DNA of 64,000 bases from Mytilus trossulus. Its lineage: Eukaryota; Mollusca; Bivalvia; Mytilida; Mytilidae. Position 1 is the stretch's first letter; each line of letters begins with the position of its first letter. The notes under the pieces are model-generated. The model ran no database searches. It saw only the letters and a list, made by a program, of their open reading frames with translations, and was not told where the DNA came from. Shown here one piece after another: positions 52,901-62,332 of this stretch. A program made the position numbers and the translations under genes. Location: contig NC_086381.1 in the NCBI RefSeq assembly GCF_036588685.1, positions 64,983,436 to 65,047,435 on the forward strand. The letters run 5' to 3'.

Positions 52901-55900
52901 ACCCCGTTTAAAACTAGGGGTGATCTCATGTGCTCCGGAAAGGTATACAGATCCTGCCCAGCATGTGGCACCCGTCGTGATGCTCATGTTACAGCAGATC
53001 CGGAAAATAGTATAATTCAGTAGATCGCATTCATGAAGGGAAGGGGATTGTAGTTACGACATAAACTGATAATATCAACAAATAGTAATGGGTTAAATGT
53101 ACAAAATTGACAGGATGAATATGCAATGTATCATTGTCACAAAGAAGACTACTATTTCGTTGAATGAAACCCATGGTATTTCGACGACATACACACAGTG
53201 ACAAACATGTATAAACCGTTTTACTGTATAGGGTTAGCTGTATATAACTAGATATGGCAAAACCGAATTCGTTAATGAAAAATATTAATGCATTCTGTCT
53301 AAAATAGTATACCAAAGAAGATAAACGTATTATTAAATAGAATGACCAATATACAGCTGCATTCTCTCAAAATAATATGATTATTGTTATTAGGGGAGTA
53401 ATATGCATACATTATATGTATAAGCGTTATCGATATATATTAAGTAAAATGAATATAACCAGACTTAACAAATACAAATGATATGATTTAAGTTTAAATA
53501 TCTAAGTTGTTATAAACGAACAAGCAGTAAATAAATTAAGGTGTGTTAATTAAATACATTCGACTGAACACGGCTGCATTTCGACGCTTCCTGAACAATA
53601 TCGTAATTAATTTTTTTTCTATAAACTCTTTAAATTTAAGTTTTGATTTCCAGCCATGTTCGTGATATGACTTTTGAATAATTTTATTCGGGAATGGTCA
53701 GCTGTTTATTAAACGATACTTACTTGGTAGTACAGCTGTTTGTGTCGTTGGAACAATATTCGGAACAGTAACCTGAATATTTGTTGGCGTTATACTTGTT
53801 GTTCTACTATTAGCAGTACTCATCATTGTCATCATCGCCATTGCTACAATCGGTAAAACCAGTGTTAACAGAGGAATAGGAAACAACTGCAGAAATGATC
53901 CTGTGCCACGTCCAGGACCATCCACTGTAAAACAAATTAAATTATGATTTAATGTAACACAAAGACGTGGTGATGACCATTTCACTACTCTACTGATGAT
54001 AGAAAATAAAGGTCCTCGTTAAAAAAGATACGTATATATACATAATGTACACGGAGGCTAAATGTTATAATTAGAACAAACATGTTTTATAATTATACGA
54101 AGTAACTCAGTCACGACTTACAGCCTTTTCTGCGGGTAAGGAAGGGTCTGACTTTTTTTTTAATTTCAAGTGATTTCCGTAGATTTCACTAGGGTAACAT
54201 ATATTTTCCCAAAAAAATCACGAAAAAAATACTCTAAATTAAGATTTCAGATCCGCGCCGTATTGATACGGTTCAAATAGTTCTGTCTTTAGTTTTCTTT
54301 GCTGTCAAATGGTCTTTTACAAACAAAAGATTGAATATTCCCCCTTGATATCTTTCGCCTCTCTTTTAACTTTGAAAGACAACAGTTGATCGACAAATAT
54401 TTAGTTTCGTATGCGTTGACTTCGACATAACTCATACAAATTATTATTGTTTTTAGGGTCAATGCCATTGTAATATTATCCGGATACTGAACAGCTGACA
54501 TTTCTTAACAACCAGGTGTTGATTGGTTCATGCACAAGGCATATTATTAATGCATGAAATTCGCAAAATATTGAAAAGTAAATTGCAAATCAGAAATCCA
54601 AATTATAACATGTTTTTAGCGAACACATATATTTTGCTATATGAAAGTCTTATTTTTAAAGTTTGATTTTAGCAAATTCTGATAGATTTGAAAAAAACAT
54701 AAAAAGTATTCAATTTTGAAACGAAAAAAATATTTGTGTCACCCTACATTTGTTGATTGATTAATTCTTGTTAGTTTAAAATGAGATATTGGAAAGTTTA
54801 AATGCATCAACTGCGGTAAAGAAAATGTACATATTTGTCAGTCACGATATTATGCACATATGTGTCAGTCACGATATTATGTACAAATGTGTCAGTCACG
54901 ATATTATGTACAAATGTGTCAGTCACGATATTATGTACATATGTGACAGTCACGATATTATCTACATATGTGTCAGTCACGATACTATGTACATATTATC
55001 ATATTTACATAACTCTTTATTCTGAAACTTAGGAATAACTTACTTCTTTTCACAAATGTTTAGATTTTTTTCAAAGTAATTCTATTTTAAATGTTTTCAG
55101 TGAAGACAAAAGAAAAACATATGTATACACATATGTTTTAGTCCGCACTTAAAAAAACTCCTCTCCCTGTAATAAATAGTAATTACCATTCGACTGCTGG
55201 TAATACAATATTCAAAATTCAGAATGGAAATGGTGAATGTGTCAAAGAGACAACAACCCGACCATAGAAAAACAATAGCAGAAGGTCACTAACATGTCTT
55301 CAATGTAGCGAGAAATTCTCGCACCCGGAGGCGTCCTTCAGCTGGCCCCTAAACACATGTGTACTAGTTCAGTGATAACGAACGCCATACTAATTTCCAA
55401 ATTGTACACAAGAAACTAAAATTAAAAAAATACAAGACTAACAAAGGCCAGAGGCTTCTGACTTGGGACAGGCGCAAAAATGCAGCGGAGTTTAACATGT
55501 TTATGAGATCTCAACCCTCCTTCTATACCTCTAGCCAATGTAGAAATTCAAAAGTAAATTAACATACACTATTAAATATTGACATCAACACTAAACACTT
55601 CAGCTGACCAATATGTGAAGTTGTGACAAAAGTGACCATTAACGAGTTAATTGACTACTTGTTAAAATATATTGCAAGGTAAAACTATGTACATTCTAAG
55701 TTATATTTTGTAGAAATCAACAATACAACATATCTAGTATTCCATCGAATAAAGTCTCTGCTACTTAAACAAGATAAAGACGTTCTATAATTACACATCA
55801 ATTTGTGCATTGGTACTGTTTCTGTACTTAAAATCTGTAGATCTGAAAATGTACTTTTAATATTTAGACAGTACTATTTCTTTACTTAAGAATTATTGTA

Positions 55901-58900
55901 ATATTTAGACACTAAAATAGAGTACTTGATTTGGACTTAAAATATTGGTATACAAATACTACCAACAACGATCACAGTTTTCCATGTTTGAACATCATAA
56001 TTTTATGAGATTTGAAAAAGACAAACTGTCAAAATGCTGAAAATATTACTGTGCAATCAAAAATCTGAAGTACTTAAATTTCAAGTACAAATAAAGTCCT
56101 GTAAAATACAGGTACCTAAATATTACAGTAATTTTAAAATCACAAAATAGTACTGAATATCAAAAGTAGATTTCCAGTACTACATATTTTGTACAGAAAT
56201 AGTACCTATGCAAAACTAGCTGTGTTAATACTGCATCATAGTTAAAACACAGTAGTCGAAATAAAAGTACATCAGTCCATAGCTTTTCACTACCATAAAC
56301 AAGTCTATCGTGCATTTCACTTTGTAAAACAAATGACACAATTCAGGTTTGCTTCTATCTATTAATGTTTATACAACCAACCAAAATACAACCTCAAAAC
56401 AGGACAAGACATAACATACATGTTTAACTAAGCCATTTATCAGTAAGTCACTTTCGGTCAAAATCAAAAGAAAGATGACAAGGACAACTCTTAATTAAAC
56501 AGGCATAACGTTTATACATAAAATGCATTTAAAACAATTAAAATGTAAAGGACAAGTGTGAAATATCATCTTTATCTATTGTTATTAGAATGAGCACTTA
56601 ACATTCGAGCTGTTTTAGAATTACCACTCCATGCAATTATCAATCTACAAAATGAATGGGAAAAAAATGTTCTGCATGTATGTCTGCATAAGATAATTTC
56701 ATTGTTTTATTATAGTAGTTTCAGTGTAGACTTCAAGGAACACAATAAATCCGAGTATCATATATATCAATATACGTCATTACGTATTTATTACTTAATT
56801 TTGTAAAATGAAAGAGAAGATGCAAAGGACAAAATAAAAACAATTCATTTGTCTCATTGCAATATCATGACAAAAACAAGAAAAAACAATTCCAAAAAAT
56901 CTTACAAAAACAAAAGATAAGAAAACACGAACGCTACAATGAAACTGGTCTGACAACATGTTCTGGTGAAGCCTTGCAGGATGCTAGTTACACCTTTTCG
57001 TGCGCATATTACATAATGCATATCGCGATATGTCTGAGTTTATTATGTCACTTTCGTTATAAAGAGGACACGACTAAAGTTTTTAACAGCGTATCCGTAA
57101 TCAACACTGGTAAACAAAAGTATGACTAACACTTCAGTTAAGGATGTATTCTTCTGACCTTTAAGTCTCGTTCAGTCTCGTTGAAATCTCGTGTTTGGAT
57201 TATTTCCAAAACGTGTGATACAAGTGGAAAATATCAAAGAATTTTAAAAATATTATAAACAAGCAGTACTCTCTGAAAAAATTGTGTATTTACAATGAAC
57301 GGTTTTTGAGTAATCCAGTTTTCAAATTTAATGACCAATCAAGTCAGTATTTTAGCCAAAATTTTGAGAAAAGGGTGAGGGATACAAGAAATGATTTTAC
57401 AAGAATCATGAACGTCCCATATAATTTTGATCTTTTGAAATTTCTTCGATATGTATTTTTTTAATCATTCATAACCAAACAGTTGAAATAATATGCATTT
57501 TGTTCTAAAAACTAAGACAAATCACAAAAATAAAAAAATGACAGCATGGAAAATTTTACACAAAAAGCATTAAAATTTGATAAAACTTTCTTATATTTAA
57601 CTTACTATAGTTTTTTAAGTAAAATTTATCCAGATTGGTCCACTTCATCTTTATTGAAAGTTTGAAAAAAAGTGTATTTGATGAACAGTGATTTTTTTCA
57701 CGATAATAGCCCCAAAATAGGTAAAAATCGATGAAAATGGGAAAATCATCAAAACTGGGCATTTTCAAAGGGCTGTAGCAAAAAAGAAGTTCACCACCAT
57801 ATGATTTTTTTTTCACCAATTATTTTGTTACAGTCTTATAAACCCAAAAATCAGGTTAAGAAAAAAAGTTTAATTCTAGATATTGTTGGCCCCTCAAAGG
57901 TGTACATCCTTAACATGCGGACGAATAAAACACTGGTTAACGAAGGGATTACAAGATGATCAACTTATTTGAACTCGTACTAAAGCTTCCTGAAAGGACG
58001 GAAACCATACATCAAGAAAATAGTGATTGGAAAAACAAATTAAACAATTCCCTTAGGTTATGGCATGTACTTAACAAGTGTTCATCGGAACGTCAAATGA
58101 GTATATTTTCGTTTGTGTTATTTCCTATGTAAATTGTCGTAAGATGTAAATATTATATTTTTTTTAATTTTAATTTTAGCTAGTGCTTTTATGTAAATAT
58201 TCTTCTTATAGACAAACATTTCCAGGATGGCCTTTGAATTGAAAAGTCTTATAATAGCTATTTTTTTATACATTGATATTTCAGTTGCACTGTTTTTGTC
58301 TTGTACCAATTGAAAATAAAGTTACCTGCAGTTCTACCTTCATCGATAAGAAACAATTCTTGTTGTTCTTCCTCTACATCCTGTCCCATAATTACCTGTC
58401 GGGGTATTATCTGCCTAGGTATTTGTCCTGGTATTAGACCAGGTACCTGCCCAGGTAAGAACTGTATTACGCATGTACTTTTAGAAATGAAAACTACTGC
58501 CAGAAGAATCATATATATCTGTAAATATAATAAAACGTCGATAAATATTTGATCTTATTTAATAAGGGGGTTTGTTACTTTAGTTGTTATTTTTTAATTG
58601 AATTTCTGAAATGCTGCGAAACAACATCTTTACCACATCAACACAAGCTCCGAAAATGTCAACATCAGAAAAAAACAAATTCAATATTGTTCACATCGCA
58701 CTGAACAACACACAAAAGGTCATAGCATTACCAGGGGAAAATATCACTAAGTGCATATGCGTTAACGTGGTACATATTGGTTCACTTTTTTTTAAGTTGC
58801 AAGTTTCCGTCCAATGTGTGACACATGCTTTTAGTTGCCAAACATGAATTAAGGTGAGTTGTACAAAGACAAATACCAACAACAAATCAACTCATACCAG

Positions 58901-59523
58901 AGGTAAAAAAACTCATTATAAATACCATGCTTAATTTTGTTTTAACGCCAGACGCTCGTTTTGTCTATACTAAAGATTCATTAGTAATGCTCGAAAACAA
59001 AAAAAGTTCATCAAGTGTCAAACGAGAAACCTTATCATTAATAAAAAAAATCATTCTTTTGAACACCGGCCACCACAAACAGAATACATTTATATCATTA
59101 ATAAATTTCCTCAATTAAATATATCCCTACTGAACATGATCGACCTAGACATCTCTCTAGACTAGAATGTACAGTCTACATACATTAACTTACCTGTATC
59201 TCTGCCCTGCAATCTCATTATCAAGTGTTTATTTATATTCTGTTGATCGCTGCCCATTAGTATCATCTTAATTTGAGTTTTTTTTTATTTTCCTGAGTAT
59301 AGCTACGACTTCATTAATCATGATTTTTGGTAGACGTAAAAACAGATGAGATATAACTGCTGTCATTGACTGCATATGTCATGTCTTTTACTCATTGTAG
59401 CTAATAACAAGAATTTGATTGATTGATATATTGATTAATTGATTGATTGATTACTTTATTGGTGTTTAGCTCCATTTTGAACACTATTGTGATATTGTAA
59501 TAATAATAATAATAATAATAATA

Positions 59524-59595
<72 letters not shown>

Positions 59596-61075
59596 TCAAT
59601 GTCCATTAAAAAAAGCAAAATTAGAAGACATGCTGTAGATTGTATAGTTGTATTTGAAATATATTAGGAAACTTTCCAACCATAAACATATTAGCAAACT
59701 GTCACTTTCAGCCGTATTTAAGCCAATCAATCATACTGCATAAGTAAAGGGAACGTATATGTTTTCCTTCAAATGAGTTGCAAGTTTATCTTTAATATAC
59801 ACTTAAAAGGAATAACCTTATGTTAGGAAAACCAAACGACTAAGCAAGTCAAAAGAGTATAATTTTATTCCTAAACATCTAAATAGAAAACGCGATGATG
59901 TGGTGAAGATTTGCTGAAAACATATGTTAAACTATCATACCGTTTCAGTTTAAACAGATGTTTACCAATTGTATCATGAGTGACGTATTTGTGACATCGC
60001 GAATATGTAAAAACCTGTGTTTTTGCAGAATTCTGCAAAATTTGTGACTGTTTTCTGAAGAAAAATAATTAACAGTGGTGCAATCCTTCGCCCACATATA
60101 TTTGATTTGATATATTCTTTGTTTATTATATTATACAACTAAGTGACTAACACTTCAACGGGAAAAGGGTAACGCAAAAAAAATTTTGAAAAAGGTAAAA
60201 TATTCGACAATGTCTAGAAAAAAAAATAACGTAAACATCTTCTGCTAGTTCATGCTTATATATCTATAGATATCAAGGAGATTTACAATTGTATTATTAT
60301 ACTTTCAAATAAAATACATTTAACAATGCTTACACATCAGATGCACTTTATTTTTTGGGTTCCTGGCTCAACTACTTTTGAATTATAAACATAAAATCTT
60401 TGCTGAGTTTTTTTTTCAAAAATAAATTTAGAAAAACCTAATATTTCACCTTTAACGTTGATTCATATAATTCGAATATTGGCGTATTTATGCCGTCGCG
60501 TTAGTCCTAGAAATAATTTGTCTACCGTCCTTTATTGCAAATTGCAAGATGTATCACAATATATGGTGAGGACTTTCTTTTACATGTGGTAACCTATTGT
60601 CAAGTTCATTAAGATTGATACGGTCAATATCATAGCTTACAAAAACTGTTTACTACGATCAAAACAAAGCAAGCGAAGTCAAATTTCAGTTAACACATGT
60701 CTGATAAAACGACACAAAAGTCACATCAAAGCAAGCCCTGGAATGCCATGGCACAACACTACTGCTTGAAACTATTTACAGTTCGTTTATTATTTCTTTC
60801 TGCTTTTATTTTACTGAGATTAACAAAATTATACCGAGAGCATTCGATCTTTACAAATATGTCGGTTATAAAATGAAAAACACACTTAACAACGAGAATA
60901 CATTCCAAATATTGAAACGGGTTTTAGATTTTTAAAAACGAATTAACTTACTTTTATTTATTTATTTTAAAACCAAGTTAATAAATATCTATGCCATTAA
61001 AAGCAAATAACAAAATCGTTGAACAATATCTTCTACGTTATACAGTGATATACACACCTGGATATATTTAGCCAT
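46975..61075 (-). CDS. C-type lectin domain protein with signal peptide and hydrophobic plus Ser/Thr-rich stalk
   Basis: Eight minus-strand exons with consistent phases: 61075-61058, 58518-58326, 53924-53724, 52720-52608, 51378-51291, 49955-49851, 49001-48892, 46989-46975 (TAA); 280 residues. Exons 1-2 give a signal peptide split by an intron (MAKYIQ / IYMILLAVVFISKSTC), then Pro/Gln-rich PGQVPGLIPGQIPRQ and an acidic patch. Exon 3 has a long hydrophobic run (FPIPLLTLVLPIVAMAMMTMM), then a Ser/Thr/Pro linker. Exons 4-7 form one CTLD: PCVPTNCPEGYMLLDD, NCYF, STCTMTQGAYLWRP, LWTGAYSPGSDGNYV, DCIGIQPG, FWNDEPC, YQYICEFPR. The WND motif is present, but no EPN or QPD triplet precedes it, so classical calcium-dependent sugar binding is doubtful. 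The last exon adds only KTCP. The protein is extracellular or membrane-linked; its ligand is unknown. Confidence 0.82.
47348..47506. repeat. 48-bp minisatellite, about 3 units
   Basis: Units of 48 bases share 'TTGTCGTCATCATATGTTGT' and 'CTGTCGTATGCC'. Because 48 is a multiple of 3, open frames appear on both strands (LLSSSYVVCRMPSV on plus, YDDDKRHTTDGIRQ on minus), but these are by-products. It lies in the last intron of the lectin gene. Confidence 0.85.
48418..48620 (+). repeat. repeat family C, diverged copy
   Basis: Contains 'ggtgctccaaaagtgccccc' and 'aacgacaaacaacagtctac', a diverged relative of the copy at 17722-18008. It lies within the last intron of the lectin gene. Confidence 0.55.
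48711..48830. mobile_element. 120-bp hairpin-type inverted-repeat element
   Basis: Left end TGGATTATCGGATTTAT faces right end ATAAATCCGATAATCCA. The centre is also inverted (AAGTCCTCGCC facing GGCTCGGACTT), so almost the whole element folds on itself. No ORF. Confidence 0.8.
49468..49640 (+). repeat. repeat family B in a lectin intron
   Basis: 'GAATGGAAATGGGGAAAGTG' and 'GGCGTCTTTCAGCTTGCCCC' identify this copy, between lectin exons at 48892-49001 and 49851-49955. The small ORF across it is repeat sequence. Confidence 0.75.
49956..51290. other. lectin intron, nothing recognised
   Basis: No repeat family, exon or RNA gene recognised in this intron. Confidence 0.45.
51650..51740 (+). repeat. 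repeat family E copy
   Basis: 'acgccagacgcgcgtttcgt' followed by 'atcagtgacgctcgaataca'; a similar copy is at about 58920-59000. Both lie in lectin introns. Confidence 0.6.
52770..53060 (+). repeat. repeat family C, good copy
   Basis: 'cgaaagataccagagggaca', 'gtgatctcatgtgctccgga' and 'gtagttacgacataaactga' match the family markers. It lies between lectin exons 52608-52720 and 53724-53924. Confidence 0.75.
54289..54501 (-). CDS. possible small secreted Cys-Cys peptide (uncertain ORF)
   Basis: A 70-codon ORF inside the second lectin intron, same strand. A second in-frame Met begins MALTLKTIIICMSYVEVNA, which would pass as a short signal peptide. It is followed by YLSINCCLSKLKERR and SFVCKRPFD: an adjacent cysteine pair and a third cysteine 19 residues later in a basic peptide. 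It could be a small secreted peptide, an alternative exon, or chance; no splice sites, promoter or family match support it. The Cys-Cys look is superficially chemokine-like, but chemokines are a vertebrate family, so I do not claim that. Confidence 0.2.
   Translation of the reverse strand: MSAVQYPDNITMALTLKTIIICMSYVEVNAYETKYLSINCCLSKLKERRKISRGNIQSFVCKRPFDSKEN
54837..54998. repeat. 27-bp minisatellite, 6 units
   Basis: Units start at 54837, 54864, 54891, 54918, 54945 and 54972, each beginning G(T/A)CAGTCACGATA and spaced exactly 27 bases. The period is a multiple of three, so plus-strand frames stay open (reading CVSHDIMYK over and over) without being genes. Confidence 0.92.
55216..55550 (+). 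repeat. repeat family B with extended 3' part
   Basis: The longest family B copy here. Markers 'GTGTCAAAGAGACAACAACC' and 'GGCGTCCTTCAGCTGGCCCC' are followed by 'acttgggacaggcgcaaaaa' and 'acctctagccaatgtagaaa', the latter seen reversed near 6050 and 10580. It shows that the repeat blocks on either side of 6240 and 10690 are parts of one longer family. Confidence 0.8.
55807..56211. mobile_element. 405-bp inverted-repeat element with GTAC subrepeats
   Basis: Left end GCATTGGTACTGTTTCTGTA faces right end whose reverse complement is GCATAGGTACTATTTCTGTA. Inside are many AGTACT/GTAC-centred short palindromes and 'aatatttag(a/g)' motifs on both arms. No ORF. Confidence 0.75.
57138..57913. mobile_element. 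TTAA-flanked inverted-repeat element
   Basis: TTAAGGATGTA on the left and TACATCCTTAA on the right put inverted GGATGTA ends directly against TTAA, the target site used by piggyBac- and Kolobok-type elements. The body is about 770 bp without a transposase ORF. A similar start ('ttaaggatgtttgctgct') lies near 2655. Confidence 0.65.
59498..59594. repeat. (TAA)n microsatellite
   Basis: About 95 bases of near-pure TAA repeats with one interruption ('acattaa' near 59524), preceded by GATT repeats near 59430-59455. It lies in the first intron of the lectin gene. Confidence 0.95.
59600..61057. other. first lectin intron, upstream part
   Basis: Apart from the microsatellite and GATT repeats I see nothing supported. 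There is no exon between 58518 and 61058 that fits the phase-0 junction better than the direct one. Confidence 0.45.
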
Positions 61076-61304
61076 CTTGTTATCCTATAGTTCTTCCGTA
61101 CAAGCTTTAATGTATTGGTAAGTTAGAAAGAATATTTAAATCATTGATCTATGTGATTGCAATGCCGATGATTTTCGTATTAACCAATCATTTTGTAGAA
61201 CAAATAAATCATCTGATAAGGATATCTTAATTTGTTTGATTGATGTATTTATACTTCCAGAGAAGATACCAAAATAAAACATGTGGACAACATTCATACA
61301 CTAT

Positions 61305-62332
61305 CACTGGTGGTAAGCGGATGGTCGTAACTAAAAGTTACGATTATCCGGAGATGGGAGACAACTCTAGGGATAGTTTTTCTTTTTCGATTTTCGTGCA
61401 CTAAAAGGTTCATTCGAACCAAACCGCTTGTCTCGTACATACTATTCGGCAGTCCGGTGATGTTAAACCCAAATTTGATGCAATAAAACATTCCAATTTT
61501 CGTAAAATAGTCATTCAAAAATTCATGCATGATGGTCGTAACTTTAAATGTGTGATGGTCGTAACTTCAACTAAAGTATTTTGGATGATAGTCGTAACCG
61601 ACACAAGATGGTCGTAACTTTGAAATTGCTCAAAACAATATTATTTGTTACACTGGTAATGATATGCAGAAATTAAGCTAAAGTTAATTAAACATACACA
61701 TTTCTGATGGATTTCAAACGCTCATCATTTAGGAGCAACAGCGAAAACTAATCAACTCGCATTAAGCCAAAACGAATGTTAGGGTTGAGAATTAATATAT
61801 TTTTTACTGTACGTTAAGGCATGAAATTATTAAATGCACGTGTATTCCCTTATATTTGTTTTTAGTGTTTTTTTATTTACGTCTTTTATCTGCAATCATG
61901 TTGGCAGATGAAATTATTAAACGTACAATTCTGAACAATCATCTTTAAATCATCTATTGCAGTTCTTATAAGTCTTTGAGTTTTGTTTACTCCTTGGCTT
62001 TAAATTGTTATTGTTTAATAAACTATTGGCCTTCAAATATTAGTCTTTTGGTCGTTAATGAGGAAATAGAATCCACAAGGCACTTCTGAGTCAGGGTTGA
62101 GTTCCATATCGTAGCTGCTATGTAGTGCTACCTAAATTTGACGATTGAACATGTAGCTATAGACTACTAGTAGTTGTTACATAGATATTGATAGCGGCTA
62201 CTTAGCTGCTACGATTTTGAACTCAACCCAGGATTTTATAACGTGTTGTCGTTATCTTTTATCGATTATATAACGATTATATATTGCTGTATATCATTGA
62301 TATAAGTTACGACCATCCGCTTACCACCAGTG
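61305..62332. mobile_element. 1.03-kb element with perfect 28-bp inverted termini
   Basis: CACTGGTGGTAAGCGGATGG plus TCGTAACT at 61305 is repeated exactly as its reverse complement ending at 62332. ACTAT borders both sides, a possible 5-bp target duplication. Near the left end the internal motif GATGGTCGTAACT recurs (about 61320, 61533, 61555, with variants at about 61588 and 61607), resembling subterminal transposase-binding repeats. No transposase ORF. It lies just upstream of the lectin start codon (61075). Confidence 0.85.

Noticed and set aside
54289-54501. Chemokine identity for the Cys-Cys ORF
   Set aside because: Chemokines are a vertebrate family; spacing to the third cysteine is short and the fourth cysteine is absent.
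54789-55032. Plus-strand frames with repeated 'CVSHDIMYK'
   Set aside because: They are produced by the 27-bp minisatellite; no splice context or homology.
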